Assembly: GCF_036226685.1 (NCBI RefSeq)
Contig: NZ_CP109010.1
Location: 271,987 to 335,986 of the forward strand
Direction: 5' to 3'
Source: Streptomyces sp. NBC_00690
GTDB taxonomy: Bacteria > Actinomycetota > Actinomycetes > Streptomycetales > Streptomycetaceae
Length of the DNA: 64,000 nucleotides
In this document: positions 42,883-51,099 of the stretch, piece by piece
Numbering within the stretch: position 1 is the first letter of the stretch
How the letters are laid out: every line of letters begins with the position of its first letter
Notes under the pieces: model-generated
Seen by the model: only the letters and a program-made list of their open reading frames with translations
What the model was told of the DNA's origin: nothing
Database searches by the model: none
Translations under genes and position numbers: made by a program

Positions 42883-43227
42883 TCAGGCGGGCCAGGACAG
42901 TGCCGTCAGCAGGATGACGCCGGTCACGAGGGTGAGCGCGGTCAGTGCTGGTCGGCGGGTGCGGCCCGGTCCGGCGAGGACCGCGATCAGCGAGAGGGCG
43001 AACAGGGTGACCAGGAGCCACAGGGCGAGCCACGCTGTCAGGGCCGGGGGTGCACCCACGGCCTGGGATGCCCAGGCGGCTGTGCGGCCCAGTAATAGGT
43101 AGGTTGCCCCGGTCAGCAGTGCCCAGATGGTGCGGGCGGTCCATGTCGTGGTGGGATCGGCGCCGTCGAAGTCGCGGTGCAGACGGGCCCAGAGCCCGAT
43201 CCAGCGGCGGTGCATCCAGGAAGTCAC
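42883..43227 (-). CDS. Small membrane protein, three helices
   Basis: A 114-aa protein (GTG 43227; ATG 43215 also possible). An amphipathic start (HRRWIGLWARLHRDFDGADP) is followed by three hydrophobic helices: WTARTIWALLTGATYLLLG, LTAWLALWLLVTLFALSLIA and ALTALTLVTGVILLTALSW. No family recognised. It lies downstream of the RelE pair on the same strand. Confidence 0.6.
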   Translation of the reverse strand: MTSWMHRRWIGLWARLHRDFDGADPTTTWTARTIWALLTGATYLLLGRTAAWASQAVGAPPALTAWLALWLLVTLFALSLIAVLAGPGRTRRPALTALTLVTGVILLTALSWPA

Positions 43228-43295
43228 CGGGCCAGTGTGCCGACCTCCCACGAGGAAAGGGGCTGGATTGGCCCGGCGGCCCTTGTTCTCAAGTC

Positions 43296-43541
43296 TCAGC
43301 GGAGGCGTCCGAGGTGTATGACGCTGACGCGGACTTTCTGCGCGCTGATCTCGTAGAGGACGCGGTAGCGGCCGACGTGGATGCGTAGCAGGTCGCTGCT
43401 GCCGAACGCGCCCTTCGGCCGGGGGTGGTCGGCGAGGCGGTCGACGGCGGTGAACACCTGCCGTACTCCGTCGGGGTCGTCCTGGGCGAACTTCGCGGCC
43501 TGGGCGAGGGCCTCGGGCTCCCAGATGACCTCGTACCTCAC
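43296..43541 (-). CDS. relE: RelE-family toxin
   Basis: An 81-aa protein: MRYEVIWEPEALAQAAKFAQ, GVRQVFTAVDRLADHPRPKG, SSDLLRIHVGRYRVLYEISA, VRVSVIHLGRLR. The RIHVGRYRVLYEI core is the classic RelE signature, a ribosome-dependent mRNA interferase. GTG 43541 overlaps the antitoxin stop by 4 nt. It belongs to a different subfamily from the toxin at 32713. Confidence 0.9.
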   Translation of the reverse strand: MRYEVIWEPEALAQAAKFAQDDPDGVRQVFTAVDRLADHPRPKGAFGSSDLLRIHVGRYRVLYEISAQKVRVSVIHLGRLR

Positions 43542-43798
43542 GCCTCCGTACCGCCGAACACCCGGCGGTACGCCTCGTCGTGGGAGACGCCGGCGTCCTC
43601 GCCGCGTTCCTGACGGGCACGGTAGGCGGCCAGCGCGCGCAGCTCCTGGAGCTCCAGGGCGTCCGCGGGGCTCATGAGTATCGCGATGGTATGGCCGTGG
43701 TCGGTGATCGCGACCGGCTGACGGGTGGCGCTGACCTCCCGGGCGATGGCCCCGAGGCGGGCGCGGGCCTCCACGATCGAGTACGTCGTCTCCGTCAT
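43538..43798 (-). CDS. Phd/YefM-family antitoxin
   Basis: An 86-aa protein starting at ATG 43798 (MTETTYSIVEARARLGAIAR); a longer start at 43807 is possible. The N-terminal Phd fold with EVSATRQPVAITDHGHTIAI and LMSPADALELQELRALAAYR binds DNA; the C-terminal tail GVSHDEAYRRVFGGTEA wraps the toxin. Forms a module with the toxin at 43296. Confidence 0.9.
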   Translation of the reverse strand: MTETTYSIVEARARLGAIAREVSATRQPVAITDHGHTIAILMSPADALELQELRALAAYRARQERGEDAGVSHDEAYRRVFGGTEA

Positions 43799-43949
43799 CC
43801 ACGCCACATTACAGAAGTGACCATATGTGAGCAGGCTTCCGCAGCTGCTCGGCCGTAGCTCGCCTTTCGGAGCGACTGGCCTTGGCCCGTGCGGAACACG
43901 CGGCGCGAGAGGCCGACAGGCGTGGTCTCGCAGTCTGCGTCCTGGTCGT

Positions 43950-44240
43950 CTACTCGCGTCGTGCCATGTCTTCCGGAGTCGGCTCGCCGCGGGTGACGTA
44001 GGGGTGGCCGCTGTAGTCGACGGTCACCGTGTGCCGCAGCACGTCGTCGTCGGCGTCATAGAAGATGTGGTTGATCACCAGGCAGAGTCGGTCGGTGGAG
44101 ATGCCGAAGTCCTCCGCCTCCTCGGCGTTCACTTCCCGGACCTTCGTGGCAGTGACCACCCGCACCGTGCCGGCAGGCCCGCTCGGCGCCGGCTCGATAG
44201 CACCCAGCAGGCCCTGCTCCCACTCACTTGGTTGCGTCAT
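43950..44240 (-). CDS. Hypothetical acidic protein
   Basis: A 96-aa acidic protein: MTQPSEWEQGLLGAIEPAPS, TVRVVTATKVREVNAEEAED, GISTDRLCLVINHIFYDADD, VLRHTVTVDYSGHPYVTRGE. Beta-rich with no signal or known motif. ATG 44240 follows GGTGA. Precedes (in sequence) the 44338 lipoprotein on the same strand. Confidence 0.55.
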   Translation of the reverse strand: MTQPSEWEQGLLGAIEPAPSGPAGTVRVVTATKVREVNAEEAEDFGISTDRLCLVINHIFYDADDDVLRHTVTVDYSGHPYVTRGEPTPEDMARRE

Positions 44241-44337
44241 GGGCGTCACCGTACCGAGCACACGCCCAGCTAGAGGTTCCCTTGTGCAGCGTTCGTCTCC
44301 GCTTCCCTCACATTCGAATGCCCATGGCGTCGCCCGC

Positions 44338-44817
44338 TCAGTTCTTGTCCGGGATGGTGTCGTCGATGACAACCTCCGGCTCGGGATCGTCAGCATTCGT
44401 GGCGGCCTTGATCCGGTCGACCGCCGGCGCGAGAGCGTCGTAGACCCGCCGGGACGCCGCGGTGTTGTCCCTCGTGCCGTTGAGCTTCGACGGGTGGGCG
44501 TTGGAGTCCAGTTCCTTGAGGTAGGACACCATGCCCGCCCCACTCATCGTGACCCTTACCAGACCGCGTCCGGCCCGAGGCCCGTCGGCGAGCTCCGCCA
44601 TCTTGGCCTTGAACGCGTTTTTGCCACTGCCGACGGGTTTTGTCTCCGTCCACAGGTCCTTCGGGACGATGAGGGAGACCCGGGCAATGCCTGCCGCTTT
44701 GGTGAGCCGGTCATCATGACCGGCCGGGGACTGGGTACAGGCGGTCAGAGCGAGAACAGCGACCAGGCCGCCAGCGGCGGCTAGGTATGGGGTCCGGAGC
44801 GTCAGCGAAAATTTCAC
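44338..44817 (-). CDS. Secreted lipoprotein of unknown function
   Basis: A 159-aa protein. Signal KFSLTLRTPYLAAAGGLVAV ending in lipobox LTAC, then a mature part VSLIVPKDLWTETKPVGSGK, NAFKAKMAELADGPRAGRGL, VSYLKELDSNAHPSKLNGTR, YDALAPAVDRIKAATNADDP. The domain is mixed alpha/beta; function unknown. 97 nt separate it from the downstream 43950 gene. Confidence 0.75.
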   Translation of the reverse strand: MKFSLTLRTPYLAAAGGLVAVLALTACTQSPAGHDDRLTKAAGIARVSLIVPKDLWTETKPVGSGKNAFKAKMAELADGPRAGRGLVRVTMSGAGMVSYLKELDSNAHPSKLNGTRDNTAASRRVYDALAPAVDRIKAATNADDPEPEVVIDDTIPDKN

Positions 44818-44957
44818 GGCGCCATCGTCAGCCCGGATCCGATCCCCGGTTCAGGAACCTGCACGCCGGACCGGAAACTGCCACCAACCCGTCCGGAAAC
44901 ATCCGTTCATATCCGAACGGGCAAGCCTGCCCGGACCTGCCGTTCGAGGCTGTCTCC

Positions 44958-44984
44958 AGGGTCCTCGCGCTGCGGGGGAGCCCG
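44958..44984 (+). repeat. Solitary CRISPR-like hairpin after a DUF6233 gene
   Basis: AGGGTCCTCGCGCTGCGGGG followed by GAGCCCG resembles the seventh unit of the 33154 array (GGTGTCCTCGCGCTGCGGGG). Both are followed by closely similar sequence ending CTGTTCTGGTA, which is the coding end of a DUF6233 gene. It could act as the terminator of that gene. Confidence 0.5.
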
Positions 44985-44986
44985 TG

Positions 44987-45370
44987 CTATTCGCTCTGTT
45001 CTGGTACGGCGAGGCCCGTGTGGGCGTGGCAGGCGGGGCATTCTGCCGCGCCGTCGGCGACGGCCTGAACTGCTTGGTCGCGGGTGAGGGGTTGGCTGTT
45101 GTCGGGGGGTACCCAGCAGTCGCCGGTGTGGACGCCGACGGGGCCGGTGATGTTCTTCTCCAGCACCCAGTCCGGCACCCGCGACACCGGAGGTGAGGGC
45201 GCTGCGGGGGTCAGGCGGCCCGCCGGCCGACCGGGGCCTGGCTGACCATCGCGGACTGGGCGTTGTTCGGCTTCCCGTATCCACCGCTCGGTCCGTTCGA
45301 GCTCGCGGGCCTGGACCCGGCGCAGGAAACGCAGCGCCTCCAACCGCTCGGCATCAGACAGGCCGGGCAC
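44987..45370 (-). CDS. DUF6233-type Streptomyces protein
   Basis: A 127-aa protein (GTG 45370). It shows VPGLSDAERLEALRFLRRVQ, ARELERTERWIREAEQRP, then WVLEKNITGPVGVHTGDCW, LTRDQAVQAVADGAAECPAC and HAHTGLAVPEQSE. The helical start, the GDCW block and the CPAC motif are how I know DUF6233. No function is established. It starts 5 nt after the stop of the 45376 gene, forming a pair, and a CRISPR-like hairpin lies just behind it. Confidence 0.75.
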   Translation of the reverse strand: MPGLSDAERLEALRFLRRVQARELERTERWIREAEQRPVRDGQPGPGRPAGRLTPAAPSPPVSRVPDWVLEKNITGPVGVHTGDCWVPPDNSQPLTRDQAVQAVADGAAECPACHAHTGLAVPEQSE

Positions 45371-45375
45371 AGCAC

Positions 45376-45711
45376 TCAGTCCGTATCCGCAGGATCGAGG
45401 GTGCTCTGCTTCAGTTCCATCCGGGCGGCCACCAACTCCGGGCCGCTCAACGTCTGCCAGAAGGCGTGCGTCGACACGGTGGTCGACAGTTCCAGCAGCA
45501 GACCGCGCAGCCGCGCCTCCTCCGCCTGTTGTTCGGCGCTGTAGCCGGGGCTGTCCGGCATCCCGGATCGGCGGTCGCTGTGGAGTTGCTTGTCGCCTTC
45601 CCAGCCCGGCGCGGGATCGACCGACCACGGCAGCTCCCGGCACAGCTCCTCATACGCGGCCCGGGTCTGGTGAAGCCGCCTCTGGGCGTCGCGTAGGTCG
45701 TTGGGGAAGTC
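45376..45711 (-). CDS. Conserved hypothetical, start codon unclear
   Basis: About 111 residues: DFPNDLRDAQRRLHQTRAAY, EELCRELPWSVDPAPGWEGD, KQLHSDRRSGMPDSPGYSAE, LRGLLLELSTTVSTHAFWQT, LSGPELVAARMELKQ. I recall a Streptomyces family starting M-x-FPNDLR...QTWAAYEALC, usually next to DUF6233. At the expected start the sequence after GGGACAGG reads ACC GAC rather than ATG or GTG, so the start may be mutated or lie at an unusual codon; it could be a pseudogene. Confidence 0.55.
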   Translation of the reverse strand, partial: DFPNDLRDAQRRLHQTRAAYEELCRELPWSVDPAPGWEGDKQLHSDRRSGMPDSPGYSAEQQAEEARLRGLLLELSTTVSTHAFWQTLSGPELVAARMELKQSTLDPADTD

Positions 45712-45864
45712 GGTGTCCTGTCCCAGATAACTGTTGGCATGGCGTGGCTCTGATCTGCTGTGCTTACAGTCGGGTGGGACGAACGCGCTCTCCCCGTCCC
45801 GCTCGTCCGTAGGCAGCTGCCTCTTTGGCGTGCACGGAAGTCCACTGATCGACTCGGAGGTCTC

Positions 45865-46233
45865 ATGCCCCTGCAGATGGAACTGGTCGCGATAACACTC
45901 GATTGCCCTGATCCGCTGGCTCTCGCGGCGTTCTATCAGCAGGCCACCGGCTTTGAACCACACCCGAAGTCGGACGCCGAGTTCGCCGGTCTCAACCGTG
46001 AGGACGGACTCTTCATCGGTTTCCAGCGGGTCGAGGACTACCGGGCTCCGAGTTGGCCTGACCAGATCGTTCCCCAGCAGCTTCACATCTGCTTCAAGGT
46101 CGCGGAGAGCCTGGACGAGGCCGAGGCCCGGCTGCTGGAGCTGGGCGCGGGCAAGCCGGATCACCAGCCGCATGACAAGGCACGGGTCCTCACCGACCCT
46201 GCTGGGCATCCCTTCTGCATCGTCATGCGCTGA
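45865..46233 (+). CDS. VOC-family (glyoxalase/bleomycin-resistance-like) protein
   Basis: A 122-aa protein. ATG 45865 follows GGAGG at 4 nt. Contains two betaalphabetabetabeta units: MELVAITLDCPDPLALAAFY, QQATGFEPHPKSDAEFAGLN, DGLFIGFQRVEDYRAPSWPD, QQLHICFKVAESLDEAEARL and ARVLTDPAGHPFCIVMR. The DPAGHPFC end is typical of this group. Substrate unknown. Its last 11 nt overlap the convergent TniQ gene. Confidence 0.85.
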   Translation: MPLQMELVAITLDCPDPLALAAFYQQATGFEPHPKSDAEFAGLNREDGLFIGFQRVEDYRAPSWPDQIVPQQLHICFKVAESLDEAEARLLELGAGKPDHQPHDKARVLTDPAGHPFCIVMR

Positions 46234-47146
46234 TTGGCGTTCTCGCGGCAATGAGTGTGGCTATGCCGTCGGGGTTGCCGAGCTGGTACTCGATCTCTGC
46301 GGCCGATGACTTGACGGTTTTCGTGAGCCAGATGCGGCTGGTGCCGCGGATTGGGCTCTCGGTGGGAAAGCGCTGGTGGAACTGGGCGATGCTGCTGAGA
46401 GAGACGTAGAAGTCGTCACTCATCGCCAGTTTCCTCCAGTGAGGAGACGCGAACATATTGATCAGGGCGACGCGTTCGGGGAACCCGGCTGCTGTCAGCC
46501 AGGGTGCCTTCCTGTCCGGCTCGACCTCTGGCCCTTTGACTCGGACGAGGTCGTGAAGGAGTTCGGCCCGGCGGACGAGCCGGTAGTGGCGGTGGGCGAG
46601 GCCGTTCCAGAGCTGTGCGGTGGCGTCCTCGCAGATGTCGATGAGGGCCTGTCCGTGGTGTCGGCGAAGGCGCCAATACTTCAGCTGTGCTCGAACGACA
46701 TCGGGGGTGCGGGACAGATCGAGTTGCTCCTCGGGCGCGTGAACGTGCTGACCGACCCATAGTTTGTGGCGGGTGCAGACGTTGTCGTGGAGGGGCGCCC
46801 AGATCTGGGCGGGAAGGGTTGCGCCGGTGCGCGTGACGACGCAACGGCGGCAGGCCCACCGAAGAACGTGATCGTCCGGGATGGGGGCTGGGCCTTCGGC
46901 GCGATCGTCGGACTGGAAGTCAGAGAGTGTGCGCGCCAGGTGCTGCCGAGACTGGCCGCTGAGGACGCAGAGAACATCGACGCTGTTCAGGCTGGACTCC
47001 AGCCAGCGTGATGGGGCTCGCAATCGGGCCAGAGGGACATGGTTGGCCAGGGCCAGCCGAGCCCAGTAGGACGATTCGCACTCGCCGGGAAACGGCGGCA
47101 GCTGGATGGGCAGAGAGCGGATCAGCGCTGGGCGGAACACGTTCAC
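46223..47146 (-). CDS. tniQ: TniQ-family transposition protein
   Basis: A 307-aa protein starting at GTG 47146 (VNVFRPALIRSLPIQLPPFP) with GECESSYWARLALANHVPLA, the usual TniQ/TnsD N-terminus, then a cysteine-rich zinc finger (RWACRRCVVTRTGATLP; HDNVCTRHKLWVGQH). TniQ proteins bridge target DNA to the AAA regulator in Tn5053/Tn7-like elements. The GTG overlaps the end of the TniB-like gene by 4 nt. A TniA integrase is not present, so the element is incomplete. Confidence 0.8.
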   Translation of the reverse strand: MNVFRPALIRSLPIQLPPFPGECESSYWARLALANHVPLARLRAPSRWLESSLNSVDVLCVLSGQSRQHLARTLSDFQSDDRAEGPAPIPDDHVLRWACRRCVVTRTGATLPAQIWAPLHDNVCTRHKLWVGQHVHAPEEQLDLSRTPDVVRAQLKYWRLRRHHGQALIDICEDATAQLWNGLAHRHYRLVRRAELLHDLVRVKGPEVEPDRKAPWLTAAGFPERVALINMFASPHWRKLAMSDDFYVSLSSIAQFHQRFPTESPIRGTSRIWLTKTVKSSAAEIEYQLGNPDGIATLIAARTPISA

Positions 47147-47979
47147 CCTGTGCGGGGCAGGGACGAGGAGCGGCCGTGGCCGGAGGACTCGCTGCTGTGA
47201 TCGATGCGGATGCTCTTGATCGTGGCCCGCGTGATCCGCTCGCTCTGGTCGAGGATCGCGGAGATGGCCGCTGCCCGGACGAGATGGGAGAGGCTTCCGA
47301 TCATGCCGCCGGTGCGCTGGTGGAGGTACTTCGCCATCGTCACCAAGGTGGTCGGCTCGTGCCGGTGGAGGCGGAGAGTGTTCTCCATGGAGGCGATCAA
47401 GGACCGCCACTCGGCGTTGAGCGGAAAGGGACCGGTGCGGACGAGGACGCAGCGGCCTGCGAGCTGTTTGCCGCGGATACCGGTGAACAGCCCGGACTGT
47501 TCGACGTTGATGCCGGCATAGACGAAGGTCGCGGGCAGGTGCTCGGTGAAGTACTTCAGGTGGTCGGACAGGTCTTCACCGGCGATCGTGGCGTGGTTGA
47601 GCAGGTGGATTTCGTCGACCAGGACCAGGTCTGTGCGGGCCTCGATCAGCACTTGGCAGACGGCGCTGGTGACGTCGATGGTGTTGTGCCTCGGGCCGAT
47701 CACAGGCAGGCCGAGGAACAGACCCCCGCTCACGGATCCCGGCCGCGCTGACGTACTCCAGCTCGACGTCCTCCGCCGACACCTCACATGCATCCATCCG
47801 GTCCTCCGGTACGACGCCGACCAGCCGCTTCGACCGTAGGAGCGGGGTGACCGCCGTATCGACGTAAGACCGGAACTCTCCAGAACCTGCCTACACATGA
47901 CCGGGACGCAGCCGCACATGCCTACAGAAGAGCGGGACTGCCCACACATCACAGAGACAGGACAGTCGGTATCAGCCAT
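47143..47979 (-). pseudogene. tniB: TniB-like AAA ATPase, broken at its N-terminus
   Basis: The last ~190 residues read as a TniB ATPase: GPRHNTIDVTSAVCQVLIEA, Walker B TDLVLVDEIHLLNH, DLSDHLKYFTEHLPATFVYA, LRLHRHEPTTLVTMAKYLHQ, RTGGMIGSLSHLVRAAAISA. Upstream, where Walker A should be, the frame is nonsense, and a different frame (about 47860-47730) gives VTPLLRSKRLVGVVPEDRMD, possibly the end of another tni gene. The Walker A loop is lost, so ATPase function is unlikely. Confidence 0.65.
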
Positions 47980-48035
47980 GACCTAAATGATACGCCTGTT
48001 CGATTTGCCTGCCCCGACGCATCACGGGTTTGAGA

Positions 48036-48064
48036 AGTACGCAGAAAGTACGCTGCTAGTACGC
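48036..48064. promoter_or_regulatory. Triple AGTACGC direct repeat upstream of tap
   Basis: AGTACGC at 48036, 48047 and 48058: three copies exactly 11 bp apart, on one face of the helix, 44-72 bp before the tap start and just upstream of a -10-like TAGAAT (48083). Looks like an operator of an autoregulator; Tap itself has an HTH. Confidence 0.65.
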
Positions 48065-48107
48065 ACAATGTTTGATTCATGCTAGAATGTTGGGTAGGAG
48101 GTGTTTC

Positions 48108-50351
48108 ATGTCCGAGTTGTTCGACGCGGTTGACGCCCTGGTTGCCGGGCAGTCCCCGCTGCCCCCGCCCGCCGAGCGGGAGCGGTTGCGCAAAGCGCAT
48201 GGCCTCACGCAGGAGCAGGTGGCCACGGCGTTGAAGGTGCGCAGGCCGACGATCGTGTCGTGGGAGTCGGGGAAGACGGAGCCGCGGCCGCCGCAGCGTG
48301 AGGCGTACGCGCGTTTGCTGGAGAAGCTGGCCGAGCTCTACCCGGCGCCCGCTCCGGCCGTCGTCCCCGCCTCGATGCCGGTGCCGGTGCCCGAGACGTT
48401 CACCAGTGCACCCGCCCCGGCTGAGGCCGAGGCTCTGTCCACAGGTCAGGGGTCTGAGGCTGCGGTCATGACTGCGCACGAGAACACCCAACCCCCCGCC
48501 CCTGCTGCTGCTCCGGTCGCCGCGTCCCGCCCGGCGCGCACCGCCAGGCCGTCGACGTCGAGGCGCCCCGGCGCGAAGAAGGCCGCCCCGGCCAGGACCA
48601 CCGCGGCCCCGGCCGCCGTTGATCCGCGGTTCGAGAACGGTCCGCTGGCGGTCGTCGATGTTGAGGACGGGCAGGTGTTGGCGTACTGCGTGGGCGGCCT
48701 GGTCCTGGAAGTCCCTGCGAAGTCTTTGCCGTCTCTGGTGGAGTGGACTTTGCGGGAGGCGAGGCTCGGGGCGCCGAAGCTGTCCGGTCCGGGGAAGCCG
48801 GCTGATCCGTTGCTGGTGCTCACCGAGGCCGCGTGCGAGCGTTATGGCCTCCCGGTCGCCCTTACCGAGGAGGAGCGGCTCTCTGGGCGGTTGCCTGAGG
48901 GCCATAAGGTTGTCAAGCAGCTGGTCCGCGCGGAGTGGCAGCTCACCAAGCGCGGGTTCGGCCCGTGGGCGCGGATCTACCGCCCCGCCAAGGGCTCCGA
49001 CCGCCAGTGCGTCCAGCTGTGCATCCCGTCGTGGAACGCGCTGGACGCCCGGTTCTGGGGCCCTGCTGGGCAGCTTCCGCCAGCGGAGCTCGCCTGGGTG
49101 CTGGGTGTGTACGCGTCCCGGGTGATGACGCCGCGCGGCTCCACGGCCGTCACGGGGCTGGAGTTGATGACCGCGTTGCACCCGGCGACTCGGGCTTCCG
49201 AGCCGGACGCGGACGGAAAGCGCACCTCGGAGCACAACCCCGGCAGTTTGGGCAAGGACCCCGTCGACTGCGCCCCGTGCGAGGCACCGGACGGGCACCC
49301 CCTCCTCAAGAACCTGCCCCGGTTCCATGTCCGCGGCCCCGGGGAGAAGCTGTTCGAGGAGGCGTACGACTGGGCGCGGCCGATGACCGATGCCGAGTGC
49401 ACCAAGCGGCACTTGGTGGGCCTGGACGTGAACATGGCCTTCGCCGCCGGCGCGAATGGCCTGTACGTCGGCCTCGGAGCCCCCGCGCATGTCAAGGCCC
49501 CGGTGTTCGACCCGAAGCTCCCCGGCTCGTGGCTGGTGGACTTGTCCCACGTCGATCTGTCCCGGGTGAAGGTCGGCAAGGACAAATGGGCGGACCTGGA
49601 CAGCAGTTTGCTGCCTTCCCCGTTCACGCCGAAGGGCGACCGTCCTCAAGGGCCGGCCTGGTACGCGACGCCCACCGTCGCCTACGCCCAAGAGCTCGGC
49701 TACGACGTGACGCCGACCGAGGCGTACGTCCGGTACGAGAACGGCCGCTACCTGGACGGCTGGTACAACCGGCTGCGCGATGCCTACCTCGCCACGATGG
49801 CCGACCTCGGCGTCCACACCGACACGGAGCCGGCCGACTTCCTGACGGCGATGAACGGATACAAGGGCCGTGACCCGGAGCTCGCGATCGTCGTCTCGGC
49901 GATCAAGGCGACGGTGAAGGGCGGCCTCGGCAAGCTCCGCGAACGGCCGCGCGGTGAGGGCTGGCGGTCGGGCGAGCCGTGGCGCGCGCTGTCCCGTCCG
50001 ACGTGGCGCCCGGACATCCGCGCGGCGGTCATCTCCCGCACCCGGATCAACCTCCACCGCAAGATCGTCAAGCACGCGGCGTTCACCGGGCAGTACCCGG
50101 TCGCGATCCTCTCCGACTGCGTCGTCTACGCCGCCGACGGCGAAAGCCCCCTCGACTTCCTCCCCTATCGCGAGGGCAAGCCGCTCCCAGGTGGGTTCAA
50201 GCTCGGCATCAACCCCGGCCTGGTCAAACACGAGGGCACCCAGAGCGTGCTGTGGGGCGAGGAAGTTCGCGAGCGGTTCAACGCACCGGAACTCAACCTC
50301 GCCCGGTACATCAAGGACGGCACCGTCACCGACGTCGACAACGGAGAATAG
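48108..50351 (+). CDS. tap: Telomere-associated protein Tap
   Basis: A 747-aa protein. ATG 48108 follows AGGAGGT. Residues ~25-80 are an XRE HTH (LRKAHGLTQEQVATALKVRR, PTIVSWESGKTEPRPPQREA). An Ala/Pro linker leads to the large conserved body from ~170: LAVVDVEDGQVLAYCVGGLV, ARIYRPAKGSDRQCVQLCIP, LVGLDVNMAFAAGANGLYVG, AIVVSAIKATVKGGLGKLRE, TWRPDIRAAVISRTRINLHR. In Streptomyces, Tap binds the 3' overhang of linear replicons and recruits the terminal protein for end patching. tpg follows 8 nt downstream. The palindromic telomere at the window end is its expected substrate. Confidence 0.92.
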   Translation: MSELFDAVDALVAGQSPLPPPAERERLRKAHGLTQEQVATALKVRRPTIVSWESGKTEPRPPQREAYARLLEKLAELYPAPAPAVVPASMPVPVPETFTSAPAPAEAEALSTGQGSEAAVMTAHENTQPPAPAAAPVAASRPARTARPSTSRRPGAKKAAPARTTAAPAAVDPRFENGPLAVVDVEDGQVLAYCVGGLVLEVPAKSLPSLVEWTLREARLGAPKLSGPGKPADPLLVLTEAACERYGLPVALTEEERLSGRLPEGHKVVKQLVRAEWQLTKRGFGPWARIYRPAKGSDRQCVQLCIPSWNALDARFWGPAGQLPPAELAWVLGVYASRVMTPRGSTAVTGLELMTALHPATRASEPDADGKRTSEHNPGSLGKDPVDCAPCEAPDGHPLLKNLPRFHVRGPGEKLFEEAYDWARPMTDAECTKRHLVGLDVNMAFAAGANGLYVGLGAPAHVKAPVFDPKLPGSWLVDLSHVDLSRVKVGKDKWADLDSSLLPSPFTPKGDRPQGPAWYATPTVAYAQELGYDVTPTEAYVRYENGRYLDGWYNRLRDAYLATMADLGVHTDTEPADFLTAMNGYKGRDPELAIVVSAIKATVKGGLGKLRERPRGEGWRSGEPWRALSRPTWRPDIRAAVISRTRINLHRKIVKHAAFTGQYPVAILSDCVVYAADGESPLDFLPYREGKPLPGGFKLGINPGLVKHEGTQSVLWGEEVRERFNAPELNLARYIKDGTVTDVDNGE

Positions 50352-50359
50352 GGCAGGCG

Positions 50360-50917
50360 ATGAGTCTGATCGGGGACGGCCTCAACAAAGCGGTGCAGAA
50401 GGCGTTCACCCGCCCAGCACCCAAGACCGCGGGCCCGCAGATGCGGTACCTGGTCAAGCAGTACAAGGGTACGAAGGCGGTCGCCGAACTACTCGGCATC
50501 TCCCAGCGCACCGTCGAACGGTATGTGAAGGACCAGATCAAAACACCCCGCAAGGAACTGGCCGCGCGCATGGAACACGAGGTCAAGAAGCGATGGCAGC
50601 CCCAAATCCGCGCCAAAGCGAAGGAGAAGGCGGCGTCCACGGGCGGCATCGTCATCGACACCCGCGCCCGCATGGGCTACACAGCCCCCATCGACTCAAC
50701 GGACGAGGACCGCATCCGCCACCTCACCGTCGCCCTGCCCCCGCGCTACGCCGCCCGTCTCTTCGACGCCCAGGAGCAGGGTGCCAGCGACGCCCGGCTC
50801 CAGGAGATCGCTGCCGAAGCCCTCAAGGAGGTCTACTTCCAGGACAACGGCCGCCGCGCCGGAAGTCTGGAAGAGGTCCGGTTCACGGACATCGAGCACC
50901 TCGAGTTCGACCTCTAG
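50360..50917 (+). CDS. tpg: Telomere terminal protein Tpg
   Basis: A 185-aa protein, the standard Tpg length. Features: GLNKAVQKAFTRPAPKTAGP, HTH KAVAELLGISQRTVERYVKD, RKELAARMEHEVKKRWQPQI, GGIVIDTRARMGYTAPIDST, LKEVYFQDNGRRAGSLEEV. Tpg is covalently bound to the 5' ends of linear Streptomyces DNA and primes filling of the 3' overhang. It lies in one operon with tap and is followed by a strong terminator. A second, divergent copy lies at 55185. Confidence 0.93.
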   Translation: MSLIGDGLNKAVQKAFTRPAPKTAGPQMRYLVKQYKGTKAVAELLGISQRTVERYVKDQIKTPRKELAARMEHEVKKRWQPQIRAKAKEKAASTGGIVIDTRARMGYTAPIDSTDEDRIRHLTVALPPRYAARLFDAQEQGASDARLQEIAAEALKEVYFQDNGRRAGSLEEVRFTDIEHLEFDL

Positions 50918-50937
50918 CAGACGCGTCCTGAACAGCC

Positions 50938-50972
50938 TGTGAGCCCCGGACCGCATCGGTCCGGGGCTCACA
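50938..50972 (+). terminator. 16-bp perfect hairpin terminator
   Basis: TGTGAGCCCCGGACCG-CAT-CGGTCCGGGGCTCACA, 20 nt after the stop of tpg. Confidence 0.85.
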
Positions 50973-51099
50973 AGCCTGTCCGTTCGAGGTCCGGCTCAAG
51001 GCCCGGACCGCGAGCCGCTTCGCAGCTCAATCGGCCTGGCCGATACGGCTGAGCCGCTTCTGCGTGTAGGCAAAGAGCGCCTGACCGGTCAGCGGTGCA

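Noticed and set aside
47949..50231. 760-codon minus-strand frame
   Set aside because: Antisense of tap; no domain and no start signal.
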